Part shown: positions 13,696-13,733 of the stretch, one piece after another
How positions within the stretch are numbered: position 1 is the stretch's first letter
How the letters are laid out: the number at the start of each line of letters is the position of its first letter
Source of the DNA: an uncultured Methylobacillus sp.
Lineage (GTDB): Bacteria > Pseudomonadota > Gammaproteobacteria > Burkholderiales > Methylophilaceae
Length of the DNA stretch: 13,733 nt
Direction: 5' to 3'
NCBI GenBank assembly: GCA_946481235.1
Contig: CAMLME010000032.1
Span: 1-13,733, forward strand
Notes under the pieces: model-generated
Database searches by the model: none
The model's input: the letters and a program-made list of their open reading frames with translations, nothing else
What the model was told of the DNA's origin: nothing
Translations under genes and position numbers: made by a program

Positions 13696-13733
13696 TTACT
13701 TGGTTTCTGCAGCGGGAGTTTCCGGAGCAGGTG
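13696..13733 (-). CDS. C-terminal end of a convergent gene (partial, unidentified)
   Basis: Only the last 11 codons and a TAA stop are visible: PAPETPAAETK. A Pro/Ala/Glu-rich tail of this kind ends many proteins (for example some ribosomal or secretion proteins), so the product cannot be named. The open frame up to the edge, and the bidirectional terminator 22 bp past its stop, support a real gene running out of the window. Confidence 0.5.
   Translation of the reverse strand, partial: PAPETPAAETK

Noticed and set aside
1..13733. tRNA/rRNA genes, CRISPR arrays, insertion sequences, phage genes, attachment sites
   Set aside because: I saw no cloverleaf-like sequence, regularly spaced repeats, transposase or integrase motif, or terminal inverted repeats; nearly all sequence is covered by housekeeping or operon genes.

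Overview
The window looks like a chromosomal segment of a Gram-negative proteobacterium, most likely a betaproteobacterium. The reasons are the order dapA-bamC-MBL hydrolase, an outer-membrane BamC lipoprotein, the order rnfABCDGE-nth, a DUF1841 gene and a flagellar flhF. The genus cannot be settled from the sequence alone. I see no insertion sequence, tRNA, rRNA, CRISPR array or integrase.

Layout, left to right. Positions 1-550 (minus) hold the N-terminal part of flhF, cut by the window edge. A 235-bp gap (551-785) carries a strong hairpin behind the next gene and a small hairpin in the flhF leader. From 786 to 10477 every gene lies on the minus strand and is tightly packed. Read in transcription order these are rnfA, rnfB, rnfC, rnfD, rnfG, rnfE, nth, a DUF1841 gene, an ECF sigma factor, a short zinc-finger anti-sigma factor, a Cys-rich secreted precursor peptide (bufferin/HvfA type), a DUF692 MNIO enzyme (BufB/HvfB), its DUF2063 partner (BufC/HvfC) and a DoxX-family membrane protein. 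A 215-bp divergent intergenic region (10478-10692) carries a convincing rnfA promoter and a weaker dapA promoter. dapA, bamC and an MBL-fold hydrolase then run on the plus strand (10693-13626). They end at a perfect palindromic terminator shared with a convergent gene, of which only the last codons are visible.

How the genes work together: the Rnf complex is an inner-membrane ferredoxin:NAD+ oxidoreductase/ion pump, and nth encodes an Fe-S DNA glycosylase that traditionally follows it. The sigma/anti-sigma/precursor/MNIO/DUF2063/DoxX block (786-4233) is a self-regulated RiPP locus. A Sec-exported peptide with six xGxCG motifs is expected to have its cysteines converted by the MNIO enzyme with its partner into metal- (probably copper-) chelating groups, under control of the ECF sigma factor. 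This is the most interesting part of the window. The locus type is recently described, but this precursor has its own motif composition. Only short spacers separate the block from the rnf-nth genes, so read-through from the rnfA promoter is possible. The dapA-bamC-MBL block covers lysine/diaminopimelate synthesis, outer-membrane protein assembly and a putative nuclease-like hydrolase.
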